From assembly GCA_024347235.1 (NCBI GenBank), contig AP025283.1:1488001-1552000 (forward strand): a stretch of 64,000 nt of DNA, in the 5' to 3' direction. Below are positions 32,374-42,749 of the stretch, piece after piece. This DNA is from Aliamphritea spongicola. GTDB lineage: Bacteria > Pseudomonadota > Gammaproteobacteria > Pseudomonadales > Balneatricaceae. How positions within the stretch are numbered: the stretch's first letter is position 1; every line of letters starts with the position of its first letter. The notes beneath the pieces were generated by a model. That model was not told where the DNA came from and searched no databases. It saw only the letters and a list, made by a program, of their open reading frames with translations. A program made the position numbers and the translations under genes.

Positions 32374-33139
32374 TTTGCGTGGATGTGATGTGTGCGTCAT
32401 CCAGATCAATTATCCGGTAGCCCTGCCGGCTGATGTCCAGCTGGTGGGCCGCCCAGAAATCTTCATGGTCCACGTTATCTTCCGGCTGTGCATGCTGCGC
32501 ATAGGCGAAGGTGGATGGGCAGGTGAGTACGCGCACGCCGTTAACTGTCTGATCACTGTCATTGTGGGTGTGACCGGCTACAACGGCCTGTGTATTCGGG
32601 GCATCTTTAAGGATATTCAGTAACGCATCCGGATTGTGCAGCTGGCACCCGGAAGAAGGGCAGACTTTCCCCGGGGTATGATGTAAGGCGACCAGCACCG
32701 GTGCCTCACCGGCGGTTTGCAGTTGCTGTCTGAGCCGTTCCAGCCTGGATGTGTTCAGTTTACCGAATTCTTCTCCGGGTACGTGTGAATCCAGAAGTAA
32801 CACATGCCAGCCCTGAATGTGGATCGCCTGCTGAAAACTGATCTGGGGTGTAGCTGAAAAGGCTTCAGCCATATTGTCCGGCAGGTCATGGTTACCCGGT
32901 AAAACAGATACGGGGCAGCTCAGTGGCGTCATACAGTTTGCAAAACGCTGATAACTCTTCAGGGAACCGTCTTCACTGATATCGCCGGTAACAAGAATCA
33001 GGTCAGGGGCCGGTTGCAGGTGCTGAATGCTGTTGATGGCGGCACTGAGTGATTCGCCGGTATCGACACCGTATAGTTCTTCGCCCGGAGACGGTGTCAG
33101 GTGTATATCACTGAGCTGTACAATGCGCAGGCGGGCCAT
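32360..33139 (-). CDS. CpdA-like metallophosphoesterase (3',5'-cAMP phosphodiesterase type)
   Basis: Calcineurin-type phosphoesterase with the CpdA/class III cyclic nucleotide phosphodiesterase layout. Metal motifs in order: QLSDIHL (residues 8-14), VTGDISEDG, LPGNHDLP, ALHHTP and AGHTHND. Intact at 259 residues. Hydrolysis of cAMP is the usual CpdA role, but related enzymes use other substrates, so the specific activity is inferred. Convergent with and overlapping the methyltransferase gene. Confidence 0.85.
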   Translation of the reverse strand: MARLRIVQLSDIHLTPSPGEELYGVDTGESLSAAINSIQHLQPAPDLILVTGDISEDGSLKSYQRFANCMTPLSCPVSVLPGNHDLPDNMAEAFSATPQISFQQAIHIQGWHVLLLDSHVPGEEFGKLNTSRLERLRQQLQTAGEAPVLVALHHTPGKVCPSSGCQLHNPDALLNILKDAPNTQAVVAGHTHNDSDQTVNGVRVLTCPSTFAYAQHAQPEDNVDHEDFWAAHQLDISRQGYRIIDLDDAHITSTQIIWF

Positions 33140-33175
33140 ATCCGTGTCCGTTGTGGGCTGAAATGAAGTGGCAGT

Positions 33176-33504
33176 TTACCCTTTTAGCTCGATTTCAATA
33201 AATACAAATTCATGTTCGTTGGCGTTAACCACATTGTGCCTGATACCGGCAGGGCGGTAATAGGATTCGCCGGCGGTTAACTCAGAAAACTGTTCTGTTT
33301 CCTGTTCATGGCTCTCTTCCCTGTCAGTTTCTCCGGTAAGTGTTTCCAATAGCAGTCTGCCACTGGTTTGTGGCACGACGATGTAGGCCATTGCGTGGGT
33401 ATGCCAGCCAGTTTCGGCGAAGGGGCAAAGCGCCATTCCGTGACGATAACCTGATCATTCTCAATTTGTACCCGGCTCTGCGCTTTCAGTCTGTTGTGCT
33501 GCAT
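33176..33504 (-). CDS. Small cupin-domain protein (one frameshift)
   Basis: Single cupin domain of about 109 residues. After repair near 33425 it reads TEWRFAPFAETGWHTHAMAY, with the cupin metal-site pattern GWHTH then a downstream GIRHNVVN histidine. Function unknown; such proteins range from isomerases to sensors. It lies between the phosphodiesterase and a GNAT gene, both on the same strand. Confidence 0.7.
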
Positions 33505-33634
33505 GGTCTGTCCCTTAACTGTCCGTCGTTTTAGTCAGGCATCCAGCTTACGCCTGTTTAAAAACTGATCAGTAGGGCCACGGTTGTGTGCAGTGGTAGT
33601 ACCAGCGGCAGCTAGCTTTCAGTAGGAGATATTT

Positions 33635-34110
33635 TTAAAGCGCACATTTCATCTTGTACCCGCCAGTAACTTCGAAGTCCTGATTCAGATAGAAGTCGAC
33701 CGTGTTCTGAAATTCCTGAACAGGTGGTGTACATAGCTCTAATCTTTTCCAGGCTTGTGTCTTTGCATAGTGTTTTGCTTTCTGGAGCAGGGCTTCGCCT
33801 GTTTTCTTGTTGCGGTATTCCGGTAAAACATAGAATTCTGAATGATGCCAAAGCTGCCTTCTGTGTATAGTGCATAGCTTTCACACATGGCAATAAAGCC
33901 AATGATTTTATCCTCGTACCAGGCGCCTAACACCCGGTAGCGCTGCTCTTCAAGAAAGCGTTTACACAGAACAGTTGTCTGCGGCAGGTCGACATCAAAG
34001 TGCTGGGTGCCGGTGCGTTCTATAATTTCATTGGTAAGGCAGACAGCCAGTCCGGCTATCTCTGCTGCATTATCAGCATTTACAAAGTCGATTTTCACTC
34101 TGGTATCCAT
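33635..34110 (-). CDS. GNAT-family acetyltransferase (one frameshift)
   Basis: About 158 residues. GNAT features are GAWYEDKIIGFIAMCESYAL, a central strand repaired near 33840 to IIQEFYVLPEYRNKKTGEAL (acetyl-CoA loop R-N-K-K-x-G), and a C-terminal helix TVDFYLNQDFEV. It stops at 33635. Substrate unknown. It lies downstream of potF, separated by a strong hairpin at 34160, so it is likely a separate transcript. Confidence 0.72.
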
Positions 34111-34159
34111 ACACGTGTCTGAGGGTAAGAAAGTGTCAGGGTAAAGAGTTTTACTGGAG

Positions 34160-34193
34160 AAAAGCCCCGGAGAAGGTTTCCCGGGGCTTTTTA
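34160..34193 (-). terminator. Strong bidirectional terminator downstream of potF
   Basis: An 11-bp stem (AAAAGCCCCGG at 34160-34170 with CCGGGGCTTTT at 34181-34191) with T-rich flanks on both strands ends the polyamine transcript coming from the right. Confidence 0.9.
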
Positions 34194-34228
34194 GTCGTGC
34201 TTTTCAGAAGGTCAGCTAAACAGAAAGA

Positions 34229-35350
34229 TTAGCGGCCGGTTTTGATATCAGACCAGGTACGGTTCTGAACCTTGGCGATTTTCGGTGGAGTCTGTGTGCC
34301 CAGGAACAGGCGGTCACGGACTTCATCGCTTGGGTAGATGTTCGGGTTACCGGTGATTTCAGGGTCAACCAGTTCGTTGGCTGCTGAGTTAGGGTTAGCG
34401 TAGGCAACGTATTCGGTGATCGGGGCGATAACGTCCGGACGCATTACAAAGTTAATGAACTTGTGCGCGTTTTCAGCATTTTTCGCATCGGCAGGAATCA
34501 TCATCATATCGAACCAGATTTCTGCACCTTCCTTAGGAATGGTGTATTCAATGTTTACGCCGTTCTCGGCTTCGATTGCACGGTACTGAGCCTGGAATAC
34601 GTCACCGGAGAAACCGATAGCCACACAGATATCACCGTTGGCCAGGTCGTTGATGTACTGGGAAGAGTGGAACTGGCGGATGTGAGGGCGGATGCTCTTC
34701 AGCAGCTCAGCGGCTTCACCGTCGGTTTTGTAGTCCTTACGTTTGTTGCTGTTAGGATCTTTACCCAGATAGTTCAGTACCAGTGGCATCACTTCGTTCG
34801 GGGAGTCCAGAATGGTGACACCGCAGTCAGCCAGTTTTTCGATGTTTTCTTTCTTAAAGATCAGGTCCAGGCTGTCTACCGGGGCATCTTCACCCAGTGC
34901 CGCTTTAACCATGTCTACGTTGTAACCGATACCGGTGGTACCCCACAGGTACGGCAGGCCGTATTTGTTGCCCGGGTCAGCGTTAGCCAGGGTTTCCAGC
35001 AGGGCCGGGTCCAGGTTTTCAAAGTTAGGTAACTTGCTGCGGTCCATTGGCTGGAAAATACCGGCAGCGATTTGCAGACGCATAAATGTAGAGCTTGGCA
35101 CCACCAGGTCGTAACCGGAGTTACCGGCCAGCAGTTTAGCTTCCAGGGTTTCGTTACTGTCGTAAACGTCGTAGGTCACCTTAATACCGGTTTCAGCTTC
35201 GAAACGCTCAATGGTGTCTTCGGCAATATAATCAGACCAGTTATAGAAGTTCAGTACTTCTTCCGCCTGGGCAGACAGGGTCATGCCGGATAAGCCAATC
35301 GCCAGTGACGATGCGATAAGTTTCAATCGGGATGGTAAAGCTGTTTTCAT
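34229..35350 (-). CDS. potF: Polyamine ABC transporter periplasmic binding protein (PotF type)
   Basis: Extracytoplasmic solute-binding protein for putrescine/spermidine-type polyamines. ATG at 35350 gives a signal peptide ending LSAQA-EEVLNFYNWSDYIA; the NWSDY segment is the classic PotF/PotD ligand-pocket start. Other family segments: VVPSSTFM, YLWGTTGIGYN, ILDSPNEVMPL, AIGFSGDVFQAQ, and IWFDMMMIPADAKN near the C-terminus. Intact, 373 residues. It lies 85 bases behind puuA on the same strand, so uptake and first catabolic step are linked. No permease or ATPase genes follow, so the rest of the transporter must be elsewhere. Confidence 0.9.
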   Translation of the reverse strand: MKTALPSRLKLIASSLAIGLSGMTLSAQAEEVLNFYNWSDYIAEDTIERFEAETGIKVTYDVYDSNETLEAKLLAGNSGYDLVVPSSTFMRLQIAAGIFQPMDRSKLPNFENLDPALLETLANADPGNKYGLPYLWGTTGIGYNVDMVKAALGEDAPVDSLDLIFKKENIEKLADCGVTILDSPNEVMPLVLNYLGKDPNSNKRKDYKTDGEAAELLKSIRPHIRQFHSSQYINDLANGDICVAIGFSGDVFQAQYRAIEAENGVNIEYTIPKEGAEIWFDMMMIPADAKNAENAHKFINFVMRPDVIAPITEYVAYANPNSAANELVDPEITGNPNIYPSDEVRDRLFLGTQTPPKIAKVQNRTWSDIKTGR

Positions 35351-35401
35351 TATTTTCTGCCTCACGTTTTGGTGCCTGCGTATGATGCCGGCAAGTAGTT
35401 A

Positions 35402-35427
35402 GTGCCGCAGGGTATGGTCTGCGGCAC
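35402..35427 (-). promoter_or_regulatory. Intercistronic hairpin between puuA and potF
   Basis: A 9-bp perfect stem GTGCCGCAG (35402-35410) / CTGCGGCAC (35419-35427) lies in the 84-base gap between the two genes. On the transcribed strand no T run follows, so it looks more like an mRNA-stabilising or processing hairpin than a terminator. Confidence 0.6.
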
Positions 35428-35434
35428 GGTTTCT

Positions 35435-36775
35435 TTATACGTTCAGTAACAGGAACTCACGTTCCCAGGAACTGATTACCTGATGGAAGGTTTCAAATTC
35501 TGCCCGTTTCACGCCAATGTAGGCGTCAATGAAACGTGAACCCATGATTTCACGCAGTTCAGGACATTCCTCCAGCAGACGCAAACCTTCTTCCAGTGAG
35601 CGGGCCAGTTCGACGGAGTCGCCGTCTTTACAGCCGGGCCTTCTGTTGGTTTGGTCGGGTCAATTTTGTTAATCAGCCCCAGGTAGCCACATGCCAGGCT
35701 GGCAGCAATGGCCAGATACGGGTTGCAGTCAGCGCCCGGGAAGCGGTTTTCGATCCGGGTGGCTGCCGGTACGGCTTCCGGTGCACGCAGGCCGGTAGTA
35801 CGGTTATCCACGCCCCATTTCATATTCACCGGTGCGGCGATATCCGGCGCAAAGCGGCGGTATGAGTTAACGTTCGGTGCGTAGAAACTGATGGCATTCG
35901 GGGTGAATGTCTGCAGACCGCCCATGTAGTGATAGAACATATCGCTGTAGCTGCCGTCTTCGTTGGCAAATACGTTCTTACCGGTTTTAACGTCGATCAG
36001 GCTCTGGTGGATATGCATTGAGCTGCCAGGCTCTGCTTCCATTGGCTTCGCCATGAAAGTTGCATAGATGTTGTGCTTCAGTGCCGTTTCCCGCAGGGTG
36101 CGTTTGAAGACAAATACCTGATCCGCCAGTTTCAGGGCATCGCCGTGCAGGAAATTAATTTCCATCTGCGCGGCACCGGATTCATGAATAAGGGTATCCA
36201 CATCCAGCCCCTGAGCATCACAGTAGTTATACAGGGTGTCGATGATCGGGTTGAATTCGTTAACCGCATCAATGCTGTAAGACTGACGGGCGGTTTCCTG
36301 ACGGCCTGAGCGGCCGGTGGCCGGACGGATTTCGTAGTCAGGATCAAGGTTCTTTTCGATCAGATAAAATTCAACTTCCGGCGCGATAACCGGGCGCAGG
36401 CCTTTATCTTCATAGAGTTTCAGTACCCGGCGCAGCACGTTACGGCTGGAAAGCGGGTGTGGCTGGCCATCGAAGGTGAAACAGTCGTTAATTACCTGAG
36501 CAGTGGGTTCGTCGGCCCAGGGGACGAGACGCAGGAGTCCGGGTCAGGGACCAGCACCATATCTTTATCGGTCGGGTCGACAATGTCGTCGTGGTTTTCC
36601 GCCCATTCGCCGTTAACTGTCTGTACCAGAAGCTGTTCGGGAATCCGGCCACCTTTTCCGCGAGGAATTTATTCGTTGGGTAGAATTTGCCCCGGGCATT
36701 ACCGGTCATGTCCGGCATGGTGGATTCAACTTCAGTGATACCGTGTTCTTTGAGAAACCTTGCTACGGCTTCCAT
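35435..36775 (-). CDS. puuA: Gamma-glutamylputrescine synthetase (glutamine synthetase-like; frameshifted)
   Basis: Ligates glutamate to putrescine with ATP, the first step of the Puu pathway. Glutamine synthetase-fold features: STMPDMTGNARGKFYP at the N-terminus, PEVEFYLIEKNLDPDYE, GAAQMEINFLHGD, a substrate/metal HIH in SSMHIHQSL, YRRFAPDIAAPVNMKWGVDN (ATP loop) and RIENRFPGADCNPYLA. Frame losses occur near 36640, 36535, 36490 and 35637; repaired, it ends WEREFLLLNV at 35435, about 447 residues. ATG 36775 follows AAGGTGA. Divergent from puuB across a 475-base regulatory gap. PuuA is the best fit because puuB and potF flank it. Confidence 0.88.
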
Positions 36776-37250
36776 AAGTCACCTTCTTATAATGTCTTGT
36801 CGTGGAAAGTGGCTGCCGGACGCATTCCGGTCAGGCCAGCTCTCAGCCAATAATTGTGTTAATAAACAGTTTGTTAGCATACAAGTACAAGAATAGCTTA
36901 GCAGTAATAAATTAGTCCTTATATGCCCCCTGGGGATATATTTTTAACTGCCGTTTGCTGTTAAGCACCTGCCTGTTAACTGAGTGATAACCGGACAGAT
37001 TTATTTAACCCGAAATATCATTCGAGTTTTAGAGTATTTTATTGATTGCCTTAAATCAATACGGAAAGGTGAAAAATTATTGGTTTATGGCGCTTGTAAG
37101 TGTGTTTTTAGAATTATTATTCGGTTTATTGAGTTTTTGTGAGAGTTGGTTTGACCACTTTTGCTGGCTATTTGATAAAAAATAATGATAATTCAGCAGC
37201 TTGTCAGATATACCTGATCAATTTGCACCGCAGCACTCGGAGACCCGCAT
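36776..37250. other. AT-rich divergent promoter region between puuA and puuB
   Basis: No gene. The 475 bases are notably AT-rich and must contain promoters for both directions. The main recognisable element is the inverted repeat at 37040-37061; several A/T tracts (37060-37140) could bend DNA. No further claim is supported. Confidence 0.5.
37040..37061. promoter_or_regulatory. Candidate operator in the puuA-puuB intergenic region
   Basis: Perfect 8-bp inverted repeat TATTGATT (37040-37047) and AATCAATA (37054-37061) with a 6-base spacer. Size and symmetry suit a dimeric regulator such as the TetR-type protein at 38609 or a PuuR-like protein. Binding is inferred. Confidence 0.45.
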
Positions 37251-38566
37251 ATGACATTGTCCGGATACGAACCTTCTTATTACTCGGCCACTGCGAACGT
37301 ATCGCCGGTGCTGGCCGGCATTCAGGGGCAACCTTTGCGGGGCGAAACCCAGGCGGATGTGTGTATTGTCGGTGCCGGTTTTACCGGGCTGTCTGCAGCA
37401 CTGCATCTGGCGCAGAAAGGTTATTCCGTGGTGTTGCTGGATGCGGAAAAGGTAGGCTGGGGCGCTTCCGGCCGTAACGGTGGGCAGGTCTGCCAGGGGC
37501 ACAATATGGATCATGAAGACATGATCGATAAAGTGGGCCGTCAGGCAGCAGACAGCCTCTGGGATATGTCGGTTGAATCCGTTGAGCTGGTGAAGTCACT
37601 GATTGCTGAACACCAGATTGAATGTGATCTGAAACAGGGGTGCTGCACGTTGCTGCCAAACCGGGCCATGTTGAAGAGATCCGTGAAAGTGTTGAATACA
37701 AGCGCAACGTCATTGGTTATCAGGATATTGAATACGTTGATACGCCTGACGTGCAAAGCATGCTGGGCACTGACCGTTATCACGGCGGTGAGCTTTGGAA
37801 AGAAGCGGTTCACCTGCACCCGCTGAATTATGCACTGGGGCTGGCGGAAGCCGCAGTTAAAGCCGGGGTACGGATTTACGAGCATACCCGGGTGACTGAC
37901 TATACCCGCGGTGAGAACCCGCAGGTGAATACCACCGAAGGGGTGGTGAAGGCCAAATATATTCTGCTGGCCTGTAACGGCTATCTGGGTAAGCTGGAAC
38001 CGCGCATTGCCGGTAAGATCATGCCGATCAACAATTTTATTATTGCCACTGAACCGCTGTCGGATGCTCAGTGCAGAGCGATTAACCGTGAAGATTACGC
38101 GGTGGCGGATTCACGGTTTGTGATTAACTATTTCCGCCTTTCCGGCGATAACCGCCTGCTCTGGGGCGGCGGTGAGAACTATACCTCTAAATTTCCGGCG
38201 GATATTCCATCTTTTGTACGTAAGTACATGCTTGAGTTTTACCCGCAGCTGGAAGATGTGAAGATTGATTACGGCTGGGGTGGCACCCTGGCGATTACCC
38301 TGAACCGGATGCCGCATTTCGACCGGATTGACCAGAATGTGTTCGTGGCGCAGGGCTATTCCGGGCACGGTGTGGCACTGGCGACGCTTGGCGGCAAGCT
38401 GATGGCGGAAGCAATCAGTGGCAGTGCCGAAAAGTTTGATACCTTTGCAAATGTTCCCACACCGACATTTCCTGGTGGTACTTTATTACGATGGCCGGGA
38501 TTAGTGGCCGGAATGCTGTATTATTCGTTACGTGACCGCTTTTTTAACGTCGATCAGTCTGGCTGA
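37251..38566 (+). CDS. puuB: Gamma-glutamylputrescine oxidoreductase (FAD-dependent; one frameshift)
   Basis: DAO-family flavoprotein that oxidises gamma-glutamylputrescine to the aldehyde. The dinucleotide-binding motif reads VCIVGAGFTGLSAALHLAQ (about residues 36-54), then GWGASGRNGGQVCQGH, a typical PuuB glycine loop. After a lost base near 37655 the sequence continues VEYKRNVIGYQDIEYVD, ELWKEAVHLHPLNYALGLAE and ends with GYSGHGVALATLGGKLMAEA (C-terminal FAD contact). About 438 residues. Starts at ATG 37251 after CGGAGAC. Together with puuA and potF it gives a polyamine uptake and degradation module. Confidence 0.9.
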
Positions 38567-38608
38567 CCCTGAATATGCCTGGCTGATCCAGCAGGTATAT
38601 TTGGAAGC

Positions 38609-39240
38609 ATGAAAACAAAGCAGAATCTATCACCCAGAAATGCACCGGTTCAGGGGCGCTCAAAGTTGCGTTCCAAACAGATCATTGATGTGACCGGTGA
38701 ACTGCTTGAACGGGTTGGCCTGGATGATCTGAACACTATTCTGATTGCCAAGGAAGTCGGGATATCCATCGGTTCCCTGTACCACTACTTCCCGAACAAA
38801 CAGGCCATTCTGTATGCGATGGGGCTGCGCTGGCTGAATGAAATCGATGCGATTCTGCAGGAGTTTCAGGGCTGGCCGGTGGAAGAATATGAGCTGGAAG
38901 AACTGGTAGATAAAATGGTTCAGCTGAACCTTAAAGCCTACCGCAAGCAGAAAGCCATGCTGACCCTGGTGCAGGCAATGTTCTCAGTGCCGGAACTGCG
39001 GGAACTGGATACCCAGCACGATGAGCTGGTGATCAGCAAAATGGCAGAAATATTTAAACGCATGGGAATCAACGCCCATGTAAAGAGCGTGAGCGTCTTG
39101 CCCGGGTTTATCTGGAAAGCACCCATGCGCTCTTCCTGACAGTGGTTAACCAGAAAGGTGAACGTGCCAAACGTACCCTGCAGGATCTTAAATTCATGGT
39201 TTGCAGCCTGCTGCGCCAGTATCAGGAAACCTATCGCTGA
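38609..39240 (+). CDS. TetR-family transcriptional regulator (one frameshift)
   Basis: N-terminal TetR HTH: RSKQIIDVTGELLERVGLDD, then IAKEVGISIGSLYHYFPNKQ. The C-terminal ligand domain is frame-broken near 39085; repaired it reads KERERLARVYLESTHALFLT and ends LLRQYQETYR at 39240, about 210 residues. Located 42 bases behind puuB and followed by a cupin gene, so it is probably the local regulator of polyamine genes, with the inverted repeat at 37040 as a possible target. Confidence 0.8.
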
Positions 39241-39294
39241 TCGGCATACCGGGCTGCAGACATTTTATTATGTTATGCGGCCCGGAGAATACCG

Positions 39295-39645
39295 ATGTCA
39301 AAACTGCAACGCCTGCCAGCTTCTGTTGGCAATGCTGAATCTACCCCCATTGCTGCTGAAAAGCTGATCAGCGGTAACCCCACCAATATGCTCAACAATA
39401 TGTTTACCAACGCGAAGGAAAATTTCTTCTGTGGCGTCTGGTCATCAACTGAAGGGAAGTGGGAGCTGAACTACACCGAGGATGAATTCTGCTACATCAT
39501 CAGCGGCAAAGCGGTGATTACCGATGCAGACGGGCAGAGTGAAACAGTTGAGGCCGGCGATGCATTTACGATTTCAGCGGGTTTCAGCGGCAGTTGGGAA
39601 ACCATCGGCGAAGTGAAGAAGTTTTACGCGATCTACGAAGAATAA
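39295..39645 (+). CDS. DUF861-type (EutQ-like) cupin protein
   Basis: Single cupin domain of the COG3450 group, 116 residues, intact. It has FFCGVWSSTEGKWELNYTED and EFCYIISGKAVITDADGQ, then AGDAFTISAGFSGSWE. Similar small cupins regularly sit beside puuB-like genes; their role is unknown. ATG 39295 is preceded by CCCGGAGAA. Probably co-transcribed with the TetR gene; a clear terminator follows. Confidence 0.8.
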   Translation: MSKLQRLPASVGNAESTPIAAEKLISGNPTNMLNNMFTNAKENFFCGVWSSTEGKWELNYTEDEFCYIISGKAVITDADGQSETVEAGDAFTISAGFSGSWETIGEVKKFYAIYEE

Positions 39646-39676
39646 GCCGCTTTCAGCACGGTTATTCCGAAATATA

Positions 39677-39705
39677 AAAGCATATCCGTATGGGTATGCT
39701 TTTTT
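39677..39705 (+). terminator. Rho-independent terminator
   Basis: AAAAGCATATCC (39677-39688) pairs with the GGGTATGCTTTT arm ending at 39703 (one G-U), followed by more Ts. It ends the puuB-TetR-cupin unit. Confidence 0.88.
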
Positions 39706-39748
39706 GTTTAAGGCATCAGGTTAGTAGCCGAGTGCTGCTGATGGGGAA

Positions 39749-41145
39749 TTAGGCACAGATAACCCGGTTTCTGCCATTCTGTTTGGCATCGTACAGGGCT
39801 TTATCGGCACGCTTGAGAATCTGTTCCGGCTTTTCATCCTGTGCTGCAATGCTGGTTTGACCGATGCTCAGTGTGATGTTCAGTTCAGATGCCCCGGTCA
39901 CCGACAGTGGCTTTTCTCCGATATTCAGCCGTATTCTTTCTGCCAGCGCCTGCCCTGCGATCTGGCTGGTATGGGGTAATAGCACTACGAACTCATCGCC
40001 CCCAGGCGGCCGGTAATATCGCCGGCCCGCATCAGTTGATTGAAGCGTTCGGTAATTGCCAGTAACACCTTATCGCCAATGTCGTGGCCGTGGTTGTCAT
40101 TAATATCCTTGAAGTTATCAACGTCGATCATCAGCACAGAAAATACAATGCCGTGGCGTTTTGCCTGACTGAATTCCCGGTTGAGTACTTCGTTAAAGTA
40201 GCGGCGGTTGTAGAGCCCGGTAAGCGGGTCTGTGTTGGCCTGCATACTCAGGTATTTATTCTCGGAAATGGTTTTTCCAGCGAGTGGACCAGCTCGACGT
40301 ATTCAGTAATATCCCGCAGGGCTGCGAGTACCTGCCGGCCATCCCGGGTGCGAATATTGTTGAGGCGGATTTCCACCGGGATTTCCCGTCCGTTCTTATG
40401 CAGGGCGTAGGTATCCTGGCGGGTACGTTTCAGGTTGCGCAGGTTGTCGTCGTTGGCATGGGCATCCCGGTGGGCTTTATGATTCACCCGGTAGGCTGGG
40501 GTACCAGCTCATCCACGTTCATTTTCAGTAGCTCTTCGTTGCTGAAGCCCAGGAGAATGCTGGCTTCGGCATTGGCTCTGACAATCATGCCATTGGTGTC
40601 GCTTTGGATAAGGGCATCCGGTGACATATCAAACAGGGCCTGGCTTTCATCCAGCGCCAGTTTGGTGGAGGTGTACAGCTCATCCATTTTTAACAGATTG
40701 TGGTTTAGCTGCTGCTCCATCTCCATTTGCTGGGTGATATCGTTGTGGGCACCCAGCATGCGGATGGGCGTGCCTTCAGAGTCACGGATGGCCATGCCCC
40801 GGCAGCGGACCCATACAGTTGAACCTGAGGCATGCTTATAGCGAACAACCTGATCGTAAGGGTGATCCGGGTCGGCCAGATGTTTATTGAAGTTATCCAG
40901 TGCCAGAGCCAGGTCTTCCTGAAAGATCAGATCCTGCCATTCAGACGCCAGATGTTTTTTTGCGCCGGATCGATTCCCAGAGTCTGCCAGAATGTCGCGC
41001 TCATCCATTCCTGTTCAGGATCCTGAAGATCCCAGTACCAGAGACCGTCCAGTGAGGCACGTTGCAGAAATTCGAAGGTCTTTCTGTCGGACTGGATCAG
41101 TGCGTACAGTTCCTTGCGGAGATAATGCTCAGTAGGATCGCTCAT
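39749..41145 (-). CDS. PAS-PAS-GGDEF diguanylate cyclase (four frameshifts)
   Basis: Sensor c-di-GMP synthase with two PAS domains: WYWDLQDPEQEW…WVRCRGMAIRD with the PAC segment GAHNDITQQME, then FDMSPDALIQSDTNGMIVRA and the PAC segment ALRDITEYVE. A GGDEF domain follows: DPLTGLYNRRYFNEVL, DVDNFKDIND and, after repair near 40000, GRLGGDEFVVLLP. RAGD lies five residues before GGDEF, matching the inhibitory I-site. Frame losses occur near 40955, 40498, 40262 and 40004. No membrane helix, so cytosolic. About 465 residues. Confidence 0.85.
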
Positions 41146-41339
41146 AAGAATTGGCTGAATTTTGCTCAGACGGGTAAATCGGCGGACTATAACAAAATTC
41201 GTGCCATAAATAACTTAAACGAAAGTGCTAATCTGAAAAAGTTATAAAAGTGGTCGTTTTTGGACAAGGGAGTGTCGGTGTTTATCGAAAAGTGCCGGCA
41301 GTGTTTTTTAAAAGCATCTGCCGGCAGAGAAGGATGGGA

Positions 41340-42749
41340 TCAGGCGATGGTGATGTAACCCATCAGCCCGGTTTTCATGTGTTCGATCACATGGCAGTGG
41401 TACATCCAGCGGCCCGGGTTATCGGCAACGAAGGCAATCTGGACCTGTTCGTTACGTTCCATCAGTACTGTGTCAGTGAAGAAAGGATCGATCTTTTTCT
41501 GATTAGAACGGATAACCTTAAACATTACCCCGTGGATATGGATAGGGTGGCGGTGCGGGGTGGCATTCTTAAGGTCAAAAATATACGTCTTGCCCAGTTC
41601 CAGCGTTGCCAGCGGTGCCGGGATGTTATCCGCACTCATGCCTGTCCAGGGAATACGGTTGATGGCCCAGAACCTTGGCATGGCTTTGCCTTTACTGTCC
41701 GCCGGTGTGACGGCACCTTCCCACTCAAATGTAAAACGTTTGATTTCAGCACTGGCCAGATCCGGTTCTGAAAGCGGATTCAGAGGCGGCAGAGGCGCCG
41801 TTTCTGCTACCGGGTGGTTCAGTGGTTCCGCAACGGTTTTCAGGCGCAGTAATTCCCGGTATGAGCGTTTGCCCTTGCCATTTTCAATGATGATTTCTTC
41901 ACCGGCTGGCGGGGCTTTTATGGCAATGTCCACCCGCATACCGGCACCGATAGAGTAGGTGTCCAGTGGTTTGGGTTCCGCCAGAGGGTTGGCGTCGATG
42001 CTGATGATATAGGCGGGGTAGTCTTTAACACGCAGTTTATAGACCACGGTGTTATCCACATTGGCGAATCGCAGCCGTAACCAGCCTTCAGCGGGCACAT
42101 CAATGGCCGGTTTATTGACCCCGTTGACCGTCGGGTAGTTGCCCGGGGTGCCCATGCGTGCCGCATTTCGCGGGGTGGTCAGGGCTTTAAAAGAACCGTC
42201 TTTATTCAGGTGCCAGTTCTTTAGCATCAGCGGCAGATCAGCGGCATATTCGTCCGGTGAGAACTGTTCATTGTCTGCCTCTTCCACAATCAGCAGGCCT
42301 ACCAGCCCCTTACCCAGCTGCTCAACACTGTTTACATGGGGATGGAACCAGAAGGTGCCGGCATCCGGCGGGTTGAAATGATAAACAAAGGTTTCACCCG
42401 GCATGATCGGCTTCTGGCTCAGGAAGGGCACTCCGTCCATCTTGATATCAAGCCGGATACCGTGCCAGTGAATGGTGGTTGGTTGCTGAAGTTTATTAAC
42501 CACCCGGATGGTGATGGGCTTGCCCTGCTTAGCTTTCAGCGGCGCATAGGGGTATTCACCATTAAAACCTAAACCCGGTGTAGTGGTGCCAGGTCTGATT
42601 TCAAAATCGGCCGGTTCAACGGTCAGGGTATAGTCATACTCGCCGTTCTTCTGCATACGGGTAACAGGCACACAGCCGGTAAGCACAGCACTGGCCAGCA
42701 GGCCGGTTTGCAGGCTGGTTTTCAAAAAGTCGCGACGGTTGACGCTCAT
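41340..42749 (-). CDS. Multicopper oxidase, Tat-exported, probable lipoprotein
   Basis: Three-domain multicopper oxidase, intact at 469 residues. The N-terminus SVNRRDFLKTSLQTGLLASA carries a twin-arginine signal, and LTGC may be a lipobox, so it acts at the periplasmic side. All copper ligands are visible: TIHWHGI (about 94-98), FWFHPHVNS, HRHPIHIHGVMF near the C-terminus and YHCHVIEHMKTGLMGY with the type 1 copper Cys-His and an axial Met. It oxidises phenolic or metal substrates such as Cu(I) or Mn(II); which one is not readable. No copper-responsive regulator is adjacent. Confidence 0.9.
   Translation of the reverse strand: MSVNRRDFLKTSLQTGLLASAVLTGCVPVTRMQKNGEYDYTLTVEPADFEIRPGTTTPGLGFNGEYPYAPLKAKQGKPITIRVVNKLQQPTTIHWHGIRLDIKMDGVPFLSQKPIMPGETFVYHFNPPDAGTFWFHPHVNSVEQLGKGLVGLLIVEEADNEQFSPDEYAADLPLMLKNWHLNKDGSFKALTTPRNAARMGTPGNYPTVNGVNKPAIDVPAEGWLRLRFANVDNTVVYKLRVKDYPAYIISIDANPLAEPKPLDTYSIGAGMRVDIAIKAPPAGEEIIIENGKGKRSYRELLRLKTVAEPLNHPVAETAPLPPLNPLSEPDLASAEIKRFTFEWEGAVTPADSKGKAMPRFWAINRIPWTGMSADNIPAPLATLELGKTYIFDLKNATPHRHPIHIHGVMFKVIRSNQKKIDPFFTDTVLMERNEQVQIAFVADNPGRWMYHCHVIEHMKTGLMGYITIA

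Noticed and set aside
34463..35032. 189-codon plus-strand open frame within potF
   Set aside because: Shadow of potF, which is intact with a signal peptide and family motifs on the other strand.
41250..41771. 173-codon plus-strand open frame
   Set aside because: Mostly antisense to the multicopper oxidase copper-binding region; no supporting start site or motif.
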